A DNA stretch of 8,572 nucleotides from CAYQQJ01 sp964515945. Lineage in GTDB: Bacteria; Pseudomonadota; Gammaproteobacteria; Pseudomonadales; Cellvibrionaceae. This document shows, one piece after another, positions 1 to 5,196 of this stretch. The notes beneath the pieces are model-generated. The model was given only the letters and a program-made list of their open reading frames with translations, ran no database searches and was not told where the DNA came from. Numbering within the stretch: the stretch's first letter is position 1; the number at the start of each line of letters is the position of its first letter. Location of the stretch: the NCBI GenBank assembly GCA_964515945.1, contig CAZEWY010000163.1, positions 1-8,572 on the forward strand. The letters are read 5' to 3'. Made by a program: the position numbers and the translations under genes.

Positions 1-29
1 CTTGAATTGAACCCGTGCCGCCCCCATTG
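1..29 (+). promoter_or_regulatory. Candidate sigma-32 (heat-shock) promoter upstream of rpoH
   Basis: CTTGAA at 1-6 and CCCCATTG at 22-29 are separated by 15 bases. This matches the known sigma-32 consensus (CTTGAA, about 11-16 bases, CCCCATnT) except for the last base. It points toward rpoH and would give a leader of about 100 nt. If functional, it would make rpoH self-activating. The window begins here, so a gene or further promoter elements to the left cannot be seen. Confidence 0.55.
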
Positions 30-78
30 GTCTTAGATGGCACAAAAGCGGGTGTCCTTTTTGGCCCCTGTTCATATA

Positions 79-107
79 TTGGCGACAGTCATGTGGAATG
101 TTACACT
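79..107 (+). promoter_or_regulatory. Candidate sigma-70 promoter of rpoH
   Basis: TTGGCG (79-84) and TACACT (102-107) are 17 bases apart, each matching the sigma-70 consensus at 4 of 6 positions. Transcription would begin near 114 and give a leader of about 20 nt ahead of the Shine-Dalgarno GGAGG at 124-128. This is a moderate match only. Confidence 0.35.
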
Positions 108-135
108 TTGAGGCTGATCCACTGGAGGTATAACA

Positions 136-993
136 ATGAAGGGCACTAGTCTACAGTCTGCTGGAATTATAGCGCCGGGCCAAAACCTGAACGCCTATTT
201 GCAGGCCGTCAATGGTTACCCGGTACTGTCTGCCGAAGATGAAAAACGTCTGGCAGAGGACCTCTACTACCGCGAAGATCTGGACGCAGCGCGTCGTCTG
301 GTTCTGTCGCATCTGCGTTTTGTGGTACATATTGCCAAATCCTACGGCGGTTACGGGCTGCCCCAGGCGGACCTGGTTCAGGAAGGCAATGTGGGCCTGA
401 TGAAAGCGGTGAAGCGCTTCAATCCGGAGAAGGGCGTGCGTCTGATTTCCTTTGCCGTGCACTGGATCAAGGCTGAAATCCACGAATACATTCTGCGCAA
501 CTGGCGTATCGTGAAGATCGCCACCACCAAGGCGCAACGCAAACTCTTCTTCAATCTGCGCAGCAAGAAAAAGCGTCTGGGCTGGTTGACCCATGAAGAG
601 GCCAAGGCCGTTGCCGCGGATCTCAACGTCGATGTACAGCATGTGCATGACATGGAGGGCCGCCTGTCGTCCTTCGATGCCACCTTTGATGCCGGGTCCG
701 ATGACGATGACGACACCGCATACCAGGCACCGGCCAATTACCTCGAAGATCAGCGTTACGACCCCTCGCGTATGCTCGAGGATGCCGACTGGCGCTCCAA
801 CAGTGCCGATGGTCTGCAACTGGCCATGACCGATCTCGATGATCGCAGCCGCGATATCCTGCAGAAGCGCTGGTTGAACGAGGAAAAGGCGACTCTGCAC
901 GAATTGGCCGATGAATACGGCGTCTCCGCCGAGCGCATTCGCCAACTCGAAAAAAACGCCATGAAAAAGATCAAGGTGATGATGGAAGCTTAA
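136..993 (+). CDS. rpoH: RNA polymerase sigma factor RpoH (sigma-32)
   Basis: This is the heat-shock sigma factor, which directs core RNA polymerase to chaperone and protease promoters; in E. coli it is controlled by DnaK and FtsH. The 285 residues match the family's usual length of about 284. Region 2 spans roughly residues 50-120, including SHLRFVVHIA (58-67) and DLVQEGNVGLMKAVKRFNP (79-97). The RpoH box, QRKLFFNLR, is at 134-142. Region 4.2, with its helix-turn-helix, is at about 253-280 (TLHELADEYGVSAERIRQLE). A run of five Asp (189-193) corresponds to the acidic linker of E. coli RpoH. The ATG is preceded by GGAGG with a 7-base gap, which settles the start. A terminator follows directly, so rpoH appears monocistronic on its downstream side. 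The upstream neighbour lies outside the window. Confidence 0.98.
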   Translation: MKGTSLQSAGIIAPGQNLNAYLQAVNGYPVLSAEDEKRLAEDLYYREDLDAARRLVLSHLRFVVHIAKSYGGYGLPQADLVQEGNVGLMKAVKRFNPEKGVRLISFAVHWIKAEIHEYILRNWRIVKIATTKAQRKLFFNLRSKKKRLGWLTHEEAKAVAADLNVDVQHVHDMEGRLSSFDATFDAGSDDDDDTAYQAPANYLEDQRYDPSRMLEDADWRSNSADGLQLAMTDLDDRSRDILQKRWLNEEKATLHELADEYGVSAERIRQLEKNAMKKIKVMMEA

Positions 994-1027
994 CTGGGCA
1001 TCCACGAGCCTCTAAAAGCTGTAGAAT

Positions 1028-1056
1028 AAAAAGCCGCGCACTGTCGCGGCTTTTTT
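1028..1056 (+). terminator. Rho-independent terminator of rpoH
   Basis: GCCGCG (1033-1038) pairs with CGCGGC (1045-1050) around a 6-base loop and is followed by six T. The flanking A-run at 1028-1032 extends the stem by pairing with the T-run. It lies 34 bases after the rpoH stop. Confidence 0.9.
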
Positions 1057-1081
1057 GTGAGCGCCCGCTTTTTCCTGCTCA

Positions 1082-1124
1082 CCCATTACCCATTACTCAT
1101 CACCGATCACTGACCTACCCATGA
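1082..1124 (+). repeat. Degenerate heptamer array ahead of the DUF423 gene
   Basis: Two exact copies of CCCATTA (1082-1095) are followed by CTCATCA, CCGATCA, the 8-base CTGACCTA and CCCATGA. The last unit contains the ATG of the next gene. The leader has no recognisable Shine-Dalgarno, so translation initiation here is unclear. Confidence 0.55.
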
Positions 1125-1501
1125 ATCTGTTACCGAAGCTTTTCCTGACCATCACCGCTGCCAGCGGCGCCCTCGCTGTTATTCTGGGCGCCTTCGGCGC
1201 CCACGCGCTCAAGGCGCGTCTGGATGAACAGGCACTGGCGGTCTGGCAAACCGCCGTGCAGTATCATTTTGTGCATACCTTGGCGCTGCTTGGCCTGAGC
1301 ATCCTGATGCAGCAGACTACTCGCAGCAGTGCACTCACCACCAGCGCCGTTCTGTTTACGCTGGGCATGTTGTTTTTCAGTGGCAGCCTCTATCTCCTGG
1401 CGCTCGGGGGTCCCCGCTGGCTGGGTCCGGTGACTCCCCTGGGTGGTGCACTCTTTATCGCCGCATGGTCCAGCCTGCTTATTTATGCATTCAATCGCTA
1501 A
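1121..1501 (+). CDS. DUF423 family inner-membrane protein (YgdD-like)
   Basis: This is a small hydrophobic protein of unknown biochemical role in the DUF423 family, which includes E. coli YgdD. The 126 residues are typical for the family. Four membrane segments are likely, near residues 6-26, 50-63, 72-96 and 104-123. Family-like motifs are GAFGAHAL (23-30), QYHFVHTLALL (47-57), LFFSGSLY (84-91) and GPVTPLGG (102-109). The start is placed at the ATG at 1121 because the family begins just before the first helix, but no Shine-Dalgarno is visible. It is first in a closely spaced plus-strand group with trmB and the TIGR02444-type gene and is insulated from rpoH by a terminator. No function can be inferred from this context. 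Confidence 0.88.
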   Translation: MNLLPKLFLTITAASGALAVILGAFGAHALKARLDEQALAVWQTAVQYHFVHTLALLGLSILMQQTTRSSALTTSAVLFTLGMLFFSGSLYLLALGGPRWLGPVTPLGGALFIAAWSSLLIYAFNR

Positions 1502-1513
1502 CAGAACCCGTTC

Positions 1514-1579
1514 ATGAAACCCCAGCACATGAAACCCCAGCACATGAAACCAGAGTACAAAAACAGCCATGAGGCCTGA
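1514..1579 (+). CDS. Possible 21-codon leader ORF overlapping the trmB start
   Basis: Reading from the ATG at 1514, three tandem MKPxx units (MKPQH, MKPQH, MKPEY) are followed by KNSHEA and a TGA at 1577-1579. The stop lies 11 bases inside trmB, an arrangement compatible with translational coupling. No convincing Shine-Dalgarno precedes it. It starts 12 bases after the DUF423 stop, so terminating ribosomes could reinitiate. It may instead be the remnant of a longer TrmB N-terminus separated by a frameshift. Whether it is translated is unknown. Confidence 0.25.
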   Translation: MKPQHMKPQHMKPEYKNSHEA

Positions 1580-1583
1580 ATAC
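1514..1583 (+). repeat. 15-bp repeat duplicating the trmB start region
   Basis: Two exact copies of ATGAAACCCCAGCAC (1514-1528, 1529-1543) are followed by ATGAAACCAGAGTAC (1544-1558). After a 10-base interruption comes ATGAGGCCTGAATAC (1569-1583), which is the actual start of trmB. Each unit encodes Met-Lys/Arg-Pro-Gln/Glu-His/Tyr. The first three share a frame and the fourth is in another. Most differences between units three and four are synonymous or conservative. Confidence 0.85.
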
Positions 1584-2261
1584 AAGAAAAGGTCCATCCG
1601 CAGCTATGTGATTCGCGCCGGCCGTATGACCGACGGACAGAAGGCCGCCTTTGACAACTGGTGGCCCACCTATGGCCTGAGCCTGTTCGATGGCCCGCTG
1701 CATGCGGACCAGGTATTTGGCCGCAAGGCACCTCTGGTGCTCGAAGTGGGGTTCGGCATGGGCGACTCTCTGGTGGCCATGGCCGCCGCGGCACCCGAAC
1801 AGGATTTTATTGGTATTGAGGTACACCCGCCGGGCGTTGGTCGTCTCATCAACAATGCCGGCCAGGCCGGGTTGCGCAATCTGCGCGTCTACATGGCCGA
1901 TGCACTGGACGTATTGGCGGACTGTATTGCCGATGAAAGTCTCGATCGTTTCCAGCTGTTTTTCCCCGACCCCTGGCATAAAAAGAAGCACCACAAGCGC
2001 CGTATCGTCCAGCCAGAATTCATTGCCGCTGTGCGGCGGAAACTGAAACCGGGGGGAATCTGCCACATGGCCACCGACTGGGAAGCCTATGCAGAATACA
2101 TGATGGAGGTTATGTGCGGCGCACCCGGTTTTGACAATACCGCCGCCGAATACTGTTTTGCTGATCGCCCCGATTACCGCCCCAAGACCAAATTCGAAGC
2201 CCGGGGAGAGTTGCGGGGACACGGAGTCTGGGATGTTATTTTCCGCAAAACCGCGGACTGA
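1569..2261 (+). CDS. trmB: tRNA (guanine-N7-)-methyltransferase TrmB
   Basis: This enzyme uses S-adenosylmethionine to make m7G at position 46 in the variable loop of tRNAs, in the cytoplasm. The 230 residues fit the family. The SAM-binding motif I is LEVGFGMG (58-65). The TrmB signature FFPDPWHKKKHHKRR is at 131-145, followed by ATDWEAY (168-174), TKFEARG (207-213) and GHGVWD (217-222). The conserved domain begins almost at once (SIRSYVIRAGRMT, 9-21), so the N-terminus is shorter than in many relatives. An in-frame stop at 1545-1547 limits upstream extension, and no strong Shine-Dalgarno is present. The start region is part of an unusual 15-bp repeat, so initiation could be coupled to an overlapping mini-ORF. 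It is followed closely by the TIGR02444-type gene. Confidence 0.97.
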   Translation: MRPEYKKRSIRSYVIRAGRMTDGQKAAFDNWWPTYGLSLFDGPLHADQVFGRKAPLVLEVGFGMGDSLVAMAAAAPEQDFIGIEVHPPGVGRLINNAGQAGLRNLRVYMADALDVLADCIADESLDRFQLFFPDPWHKKKHHKRRIVQPEFIAAVRRKLKPGGICHMATDWEAYAEYMMEVMCGAPGFDNTAAEYCFADRPDYRPKTKFEARGELRGHGVWDVIFRKTAD

Positions 2262-2270
2262 CCCATCACC

Positions 2271-2762
2271 ATGAGTCGGGCGGATGCGCTTCCGGGGCTG
2301 TGGGATTTTTGTCTGGAGCTTTACGCCCAGCCGGACATCGAGGCCCTGTGCCTGCGATTGCAGGATGAACAGCAGGTTAATGTGCTTGTTCTTTTGTGGT
2401 GCGCCTGGCTCGAGGCCACCGGTGCACATCTGACCAGGGAAGAACTTGCCGCAGCGGCGGAACAGACAAATGGCGCAAGCGAACAGGCACTGGTGCCTTT
2501 GCGTCAGGTACGGCGACACCTCAGGAATTCAGGCATTTTTCCGATAGATCTTGTTGACGCGGTCAAAGCGGATGTTCTGCGGGCGGAACTGGCATTGGAA
2601 AAATACCTGCTGCGCCAACTCGAGATGGTGAGGCTTTCATCCGGACGCACTGCGGCCTCTCCAGCTCTGGATGTGTTTGTCGCGGAATACCGGCTGGAAG
2701 ATTCAGAGGCCTGGCTATGCTGTTTGCGCAGCGGAGCTGAGCGGGCCATGCTGTCACTTTGA
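2271..2762 (+). CDS. TIGR02444 family protein of unknown function
   Basis: This is a 163-residue soluble, mostly helical protein matching, from memory, the uncharacterised proteobacterial TIGR02444 family. The N-terminal signature runs from LWDFCLELYAQP (10-21) to LCLRLQDEQQVNVLVLLWCAWL (26-47). A PLRQVRRHLR segment (76-85) and RAELALEKYLL (104-114) follow. The C-terminal 40 residues look more variable. There is no signal peptide or membrane segment. It starts 9 bases after the trmB stop, so the two are very probably cotranscribed, and a strong terminator follows. The leader CCCATCACC before the ATG lacks a Shine-Dalgarno, which suggests translation coupled to trmB. The biochemical role is unknown. 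Confidence 0.8.
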   Translation: MSRADALPGLWDFCLELYAQPDIEALCLRLQDEQQVNVLVLLWCAWLEATGAHLTREELAAAAEQTNGASEQALVPLRQVRRHLRNSGIFPIDLVDAVKADVLRAELALEKYLLRQLEMVRLSSGRTAASPALDVFVAEYRLEDSEAWLCCLRSGAERAMLSL

Positions 2763-2790
2763 GCGGCAATAGGCTCACGTGAGAGGCATC

Positions 2791-2828
2791 AAAAAGCCCG
2801 GTACGCTTGTGGCGTACCGGGCTTTTTT
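2791..2828. terminator. Bidirectional terminator between convergent genes
   Basis: AAAAAGCCCGGTACGC (2791-2806) pairs with GCGTACCGGGCTTTTT (2812-2827) around a 5-base loop. A-runs and T-runs on opposite sides give a U-tract on both transcripts. It separates the TIGR02444-type gene (plus) from the AlgP-like gene (minus), 23 bases beyond the latter's stop. Confidence 0.93.
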
Positions 2829-2851
2829 GTGGAAGCGAGCAGCAGATATTT

Positions 2852-3940
2852 CTAGCTGTCGCGGTCTTCCCCAAACAAGCTGCTCTTGTCGGCAGGAGTA
2901 CTGCTGCTGGATTGCGAGCTGGGTTGGGGAGCGCCCGGCGCGGTCACAGGTGTGGACGATGGCGCGGGCTTGTCTGCTGCGGGCTTCTCCGGTGTAGGAA
3001 TATGAATTCCAGCAGGCTTGTGAGCCGGTGCCGGTTTGTGTGCTGGCCAGGGTTCTGGTGTGGGCGCTGGCTTGACGGGTACCGGCACTGCCTCAACCTT
3101 GGGCAGGGTTTCAGCCGGCTTTGGGGCTGCCTGAGGCTTGGCCGCTTGGGCCTGGGGCTTGCTCTCCGGTTTCGCTACGGGTTTTGGGCTTGGAGTCGCT
3201 GCGACCGCTGGCTTCTCCACCTTGGACTTTTCTACCTTTGGAATGGCGGTTTTGGAAGCGGCTTTTGCAACTGCTTTTTTGGGGCTGGCCTTTTTAGTGG
3301 CTGGCTTGCTGGCGGCGGCTTTCTTGGGCGCTGCTTTTTTGGTGGCCGGCTTCTTGGCGCCGGCTTTTGTCGTAGCGGCTTTGGCTGCTGTTGTTTTGGG
3401 TGCGGCTTTTGCCCCAGCCTTTTTGGCAGCGGCTTTCTTCTTGGGCGCTGTCTTGACGGTTGCGCTTTTCGCCTTGGTCGTGGCGGTGCTTGTCTTGGCT
3501 TTCCTGGCCGATTTGCGCTTGGCTGGCGTTTTTACCTTCGGTTGCAGCGCTTTTTCGGCTTTGGCCGCTATTTTCGCCAGGGCATCGGCCCGCTTCTTCT
3601 CCGCTACCAGATCGGCAAGGTGCGCCTTGGCTTCGGAGGCCAATTGATTCAGAGCATTGACTTCATCCCGTTGAATGGCAACAGCTTCTCGCGCCTTGGC
3701 AACGCGATCCTTGCTGGCGGCGGTCTTTTTGCCCACCGCTGCCGCAGCAGCCTTCTTCTGACGTTCGCGTAGCTGTGCCAGCTTTTGCTTGGCCTTGGCC
3801 AGCTTGCCGGCGGCTTGTGTCTGGGCTTTTTCTGCCGCAGCAATCTTTTTATCTCTCGCTGCGCTCAAACGAGACGTGAGTTTGGCGATTTCATTTTCCA
3901 AATCCACAACAGGATCGATAACTTTTTTTCGTGCTGCCAT
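2852..3940 (-). CDS. algP: AlgP-like, histone H1-like Lys/Ala/Pro-rich protein
   Basis: This is a low-complexity basic protein resembling P. aeruginosa AlgP (AlgR3), a proposed DNA-binding regulator with a histone H1-like tail. The 362 residues fall into four blocks. Residues about 10-132 form a charged Ala/Lys/Glu helix with coiled-coil character. Residues 135-230 are a Lys-Ala-rich tail with many KKA, KPA and PKK units. Residues 230-345 are Pro/Ala/Lys-rich and include three His (301, 307, 313). The end is Ser-rich and acidic (SSLFGEDRDS). Only a weak AGGT precedes the ATG. The tail is fast-evolving, so identity rests on composition, N-terminal architecture and neighbours (FKBP, Rsd/AlgQ, DsbB) as in Pseudomonas. 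Alginate control should not be assumed; nucleoid binding is inferred. Confidence 0.8.
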   Translation of the reverse strand: MAARKKVIDPVVDLENEIAKLTSRLSAARDKKIAAAEKAQTQAAGKLAKAKQKLAQLRERQKKAAAAAVGKKTAASKDRVAKAREAVAIQRDEVNALNQLASEAKAHLADLVAEKKRADALAKIAAKAEKALQPKVKTPAKRKSARKAKTSTATTKAKSATVKTAPKKKAAAKKAGAKAAPKTTAAKAATTKAGAKKPATKKAAPKKAAASKPATKKASPKKAVAKAASKTAIPKVEKSKVEKPAVAATPSPKPVAKPESKPQAQAAKPQAAPKPAETLPKVEAVPVPVKPAPTPEPWPAHKPAPAHKPAGIHIPTPEKPAADKPAPSSTPVTAPGAPQPSSQSSSSTPADKSSLFGEDRDS

Positions 3941-3996
3941 TTTTGGGTACCTGAATTGTTAAGCAAATGAGAAGGAATTCAACCTACAGACGAAAG

Positions 3997-4028
3997 AATA
4001 GCGTCTGCTTGTGAAAACGCACGCTATT
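3997..4028. promoter_or_regulatory. Inverted repeat overlapping a candidate algP -10 box
   Basis: AATAGCGT (3997-4004) and ACGCTATT (4021-4028) form a perfect 8-bp inverted pair 16 bases apart. The right arm touches TATAAA on the minus strand (4032-4027), a 5/6 match to a -10 box; the matching -35 (TCGATT, spacer 17) is weak. The position suggests an operator or a leader hairpin of the AlgP-like gene. Confidence 0.35.
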
Positions 4029-4182
4029 TATACCTAATTCTCCAAGCGAAATCGATACCAATTTTCACGATCCACCCGTGACTCCGACGTCTGGCAATGA
4101 TTTGGCTCATGCCCAGATGCAGTGGCCGGCTTCGATCCCAATCCTGTGGATTGCGTCACAGCTTGCGCAGCCATCTAGCGAA

Positions 4183-4252
4183 TTTTGATGTAAACGTGTA
4201 TCGTCTGTGCTCGGTTTACTGAAAGGCGCCCGCTGTTGGCGTTACATCAAAA
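4183..4252. repeat. Perfect 11-bp inverted repeat upstream of the FKBP gene
   Basis: TTTTGATGTAA (4183-4193) and TTACATCAAAA (4242-4252) are exact reverse complements separated by 48 bases. After a one-base bulge (A4194), CG/CG can extend the stem. Inside lies a small CGCC/GGCG hairpin (4227-4230 with 4238-4241). The right arm ends 28 bases before the FKBP start codon. It could be a leader RNA stem or paired operator half-sites. Confidence 0.6.
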
Positions 4253-4280
4253 AACTAAAGACCAATAATGGGACGGAACT

Positions 4281-5066
4281 ATGAAACAGTATCTTATAGT
4301 AGGTATGGCCGCGGCTGCCGTTGCGCTGACGGCTTGCGGGGGAGACGGCAAGCAGAAATCCGAGGTTAAGCTGGATACTCTCGAACAGAAAGTGAGCTAT
4401 ATCGTTGGCTACAATATGGCCAGCCAGGCAAAGGCCAGCAATTTCAACATCGATGTCGACGCCATTTCCATGGCCGTCGCCGATGTGAATGGTGACAAGG
4501 AATCTCGTCTGAATGAGGAAGAGAGCCAGGCGGCGATGACAGCTTTCCAGACGCAGCAGCAGGCCAAGCAGCAGGAAGCCATGGCCAAGGCATCGGAAGA
4601 GAACAAACAGGAAGGCGAAGCCTATCTGGCTGAGAATGCCAAGAAAGAAGGTGTGCAAACCACCGAGAGCGGTTTGCAGTATCGCGTGATTACCGAAGGC
4701 GAAGGCAAGTCTCCCTCGGCCGAGGACCAGGTAACTGTGCACTATACCGGACGTTTGATTGACGGCACCGTCTTTGACAGCTCGGTCGAGCGTGGTCAGC
4801 CGGCGACTTTCCCGGTCAGCGGTGTTATCCCGGGTTGGGTTGAAGCGCTGCAGCTGATGCAGGTCGGCGACAAGTGGGAGCTGACTATCCCGTCCGATCT
4901 CGCATACGGCCCCGGCGGCACTTCCGGCCCCATCGGCCCCAATGAAACACTCATTTTTGAAGTGGAGCTGCTGGACATTAATTCCGAGAAGCAGAAGGCC
5001 GCAGAGAAAGCCGCAGCCGAGGAAGCCGGAAAAGCCGAGCAGTCTGAAGAAGCCGCCACTGAATAA
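4281..5066 (+). CDS. FKBP-type peptidyl-prolyl cis-trans isomerase, lipoprotein (FkpA/Mip-like)
   Basis: This is an envelope prolyl isomerase and probable chaperone. The signal peptide ends in a lipobox LTAC (16-19), so Cys19 should be lipidated; the following residue is Gly, compatible with outer-membrane sorting. Residues 31-125 form the FKBP N-terminal helical dimerisation domain, with a Gln/Lys/Glu-rich linker helix (90-121). The FKBP fold spans about 128-233 with VHYTGRLIDGTVFDSS (153-168), GVIPGWVEALQLM (181-193), IPSDLAYG (203-210) and LIFEVELLDI (224-233). The active-site aromatics Tyr155, Phe165, Trp186, Tyr209 and Phe226 are present. A 28-residue Lys/Ala/Glu tail follows the fold. 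GGACGGA precedes the ATG. Divergent from the AlgP-like gene, it corresponds in position to the FKBP gene beside algP in Pseudomonas. Confidence 0.95.
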   Translation: MKQYLIVGMAAAAVALTACGGDGKQKSEVKLDTLEQKVSYIVGYNMASQAKASNFNIDVDAISMAVADVNGDKESRLNEEESQAAMTAFQTQQQAKQQEAMAKASEENKQEGEAYLAENAKKEGVQTTESGLQYRVITEGEGKSPSAEDQVTVHYTGRLIDGTVFDSSVERGQPATFPVSGVIPGWVEALQLMQVGDKWELTIPSDLAYGPGGTSGPIGPNETLIFEVELLDINSEKQKAAEKAAAEEAGKAEQSEEAATE

Positions 5067-5084
5067 TTAACGGGTGAGCTAAAA

Positions 5085-5117
5085 AAAAGGCCCGGAGCCC
5101 ATGACTTCGGGCCTTTT
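5085..5117. terminator. Terminator between the FKBP gene and convergent rsd
   Basis: AAAAGGCCCG (5085-5094) pairs exactly with CGGGCCTTTT (5108-5117) around a 13-base loop. Four T follow in the plus direction and eight (A5081-5088) in the minus direction. It can therefore serve both the FKBP transcript and the leftward rsd transcript. Confidence 0.85.
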
Positions 5118-5120
5118 GCG

Positions 5121-5154
5121 TTTGAGAGAGTACCAATTTTGAGAGAGTACCAGT
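5121..5154 (+). repeat. 17-bp tandem duplication between terminator and rsd
   Basis: TTTGAGAGAGTACCAAT (5121-5137) is followed directly by TTTGAGAGAGTACCAGT (5138-5154), with one mismatch. The unit is not coding in any plausible gene and lies between the shared terminator and the hairpin beyond rsd. Confidence 0.9.
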
Positions 5155-5180
5155 TTGCAACACGACGGCGTGGCAAACTG
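5151..5180 (-). other. Strong hairpin just downstream of rsd
   Basis: CAGTTTGC (5151-5158) pairs with GCAAACTG (5173-5180). After a two-base AA bulge, CACG pairs with CGTG around the tetraloop ACGG. It lies 16 bases past the rsd stop on the minus transcript and has no U-tract. It could stabilise the 3' end or help termination together with the 5085-5117 hairpin. Confidence 0.6.
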
Positions 5181-5196
5181 TATCAAGCAATAATGT

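Larger units (their letters stand above)
3941..4280. other. 340-bp divergent regulatory gap between algP-like and FKBP genes
   Basis: No credible gene was seen here. The left half holds a candidate minus-strand -10 box (TATAAA at 4032-4027) and an AATAGCGT/ACGCTATT inverted pair. The right half holds a perfect 11-bp inverted repeat and the Shine-Dalgarno of the FKBP gene. No convincing sigma-70 promoter was found for the FKBP gene. The middle (about 4060-4180) shows nothing clear. Confidence 0.6.

Noticed and set aside
151..1005. Minus-strand ORF of 284 codons opposite rpoH
   Set aside because: It is an antisense shadow of a strongly conserved gene with GC-rich third positions; the protein has no recognisable domain and the start lacks a ribosome site.
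1512..2519. Minus-strand ORF of 335 codons across trmB and the TIGR02444-type gene
   Set aside because: It runs across two well-supported plus-strand genes and their intergenic gap; its repeated Cys-Ala-Gly-Val-Ser end is just the complement of the 15-bp repeat.
2807..3772. Long plus-strand ORF (321 codons) rich in Gly, Phe, Leu and Cys opposite the AlgP-like gene
   Set aside because: It is the complement of a Lys/Ala/Pro-rich repeat, which produces few stops by composition. It also covers the bidirectional terminator, and no family is recognisable.
4092..4106. Sigma-54-like TGGCAATGATTTGGC in the algP/FKBP gap
   Set aside because: GG and GC are correctly spaced, but the -12 element is imperfect and the site is about 175 bp from the FKBP start with no supporting enhancer site seen.
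3941..4280. Possible small RNA or short gene in the largest intergenic gap
   Set aside because: No ORF with a ribosome site, no promoter-plus-terminator pair and no recognisable RNA family; only the inverted repeats stand out.
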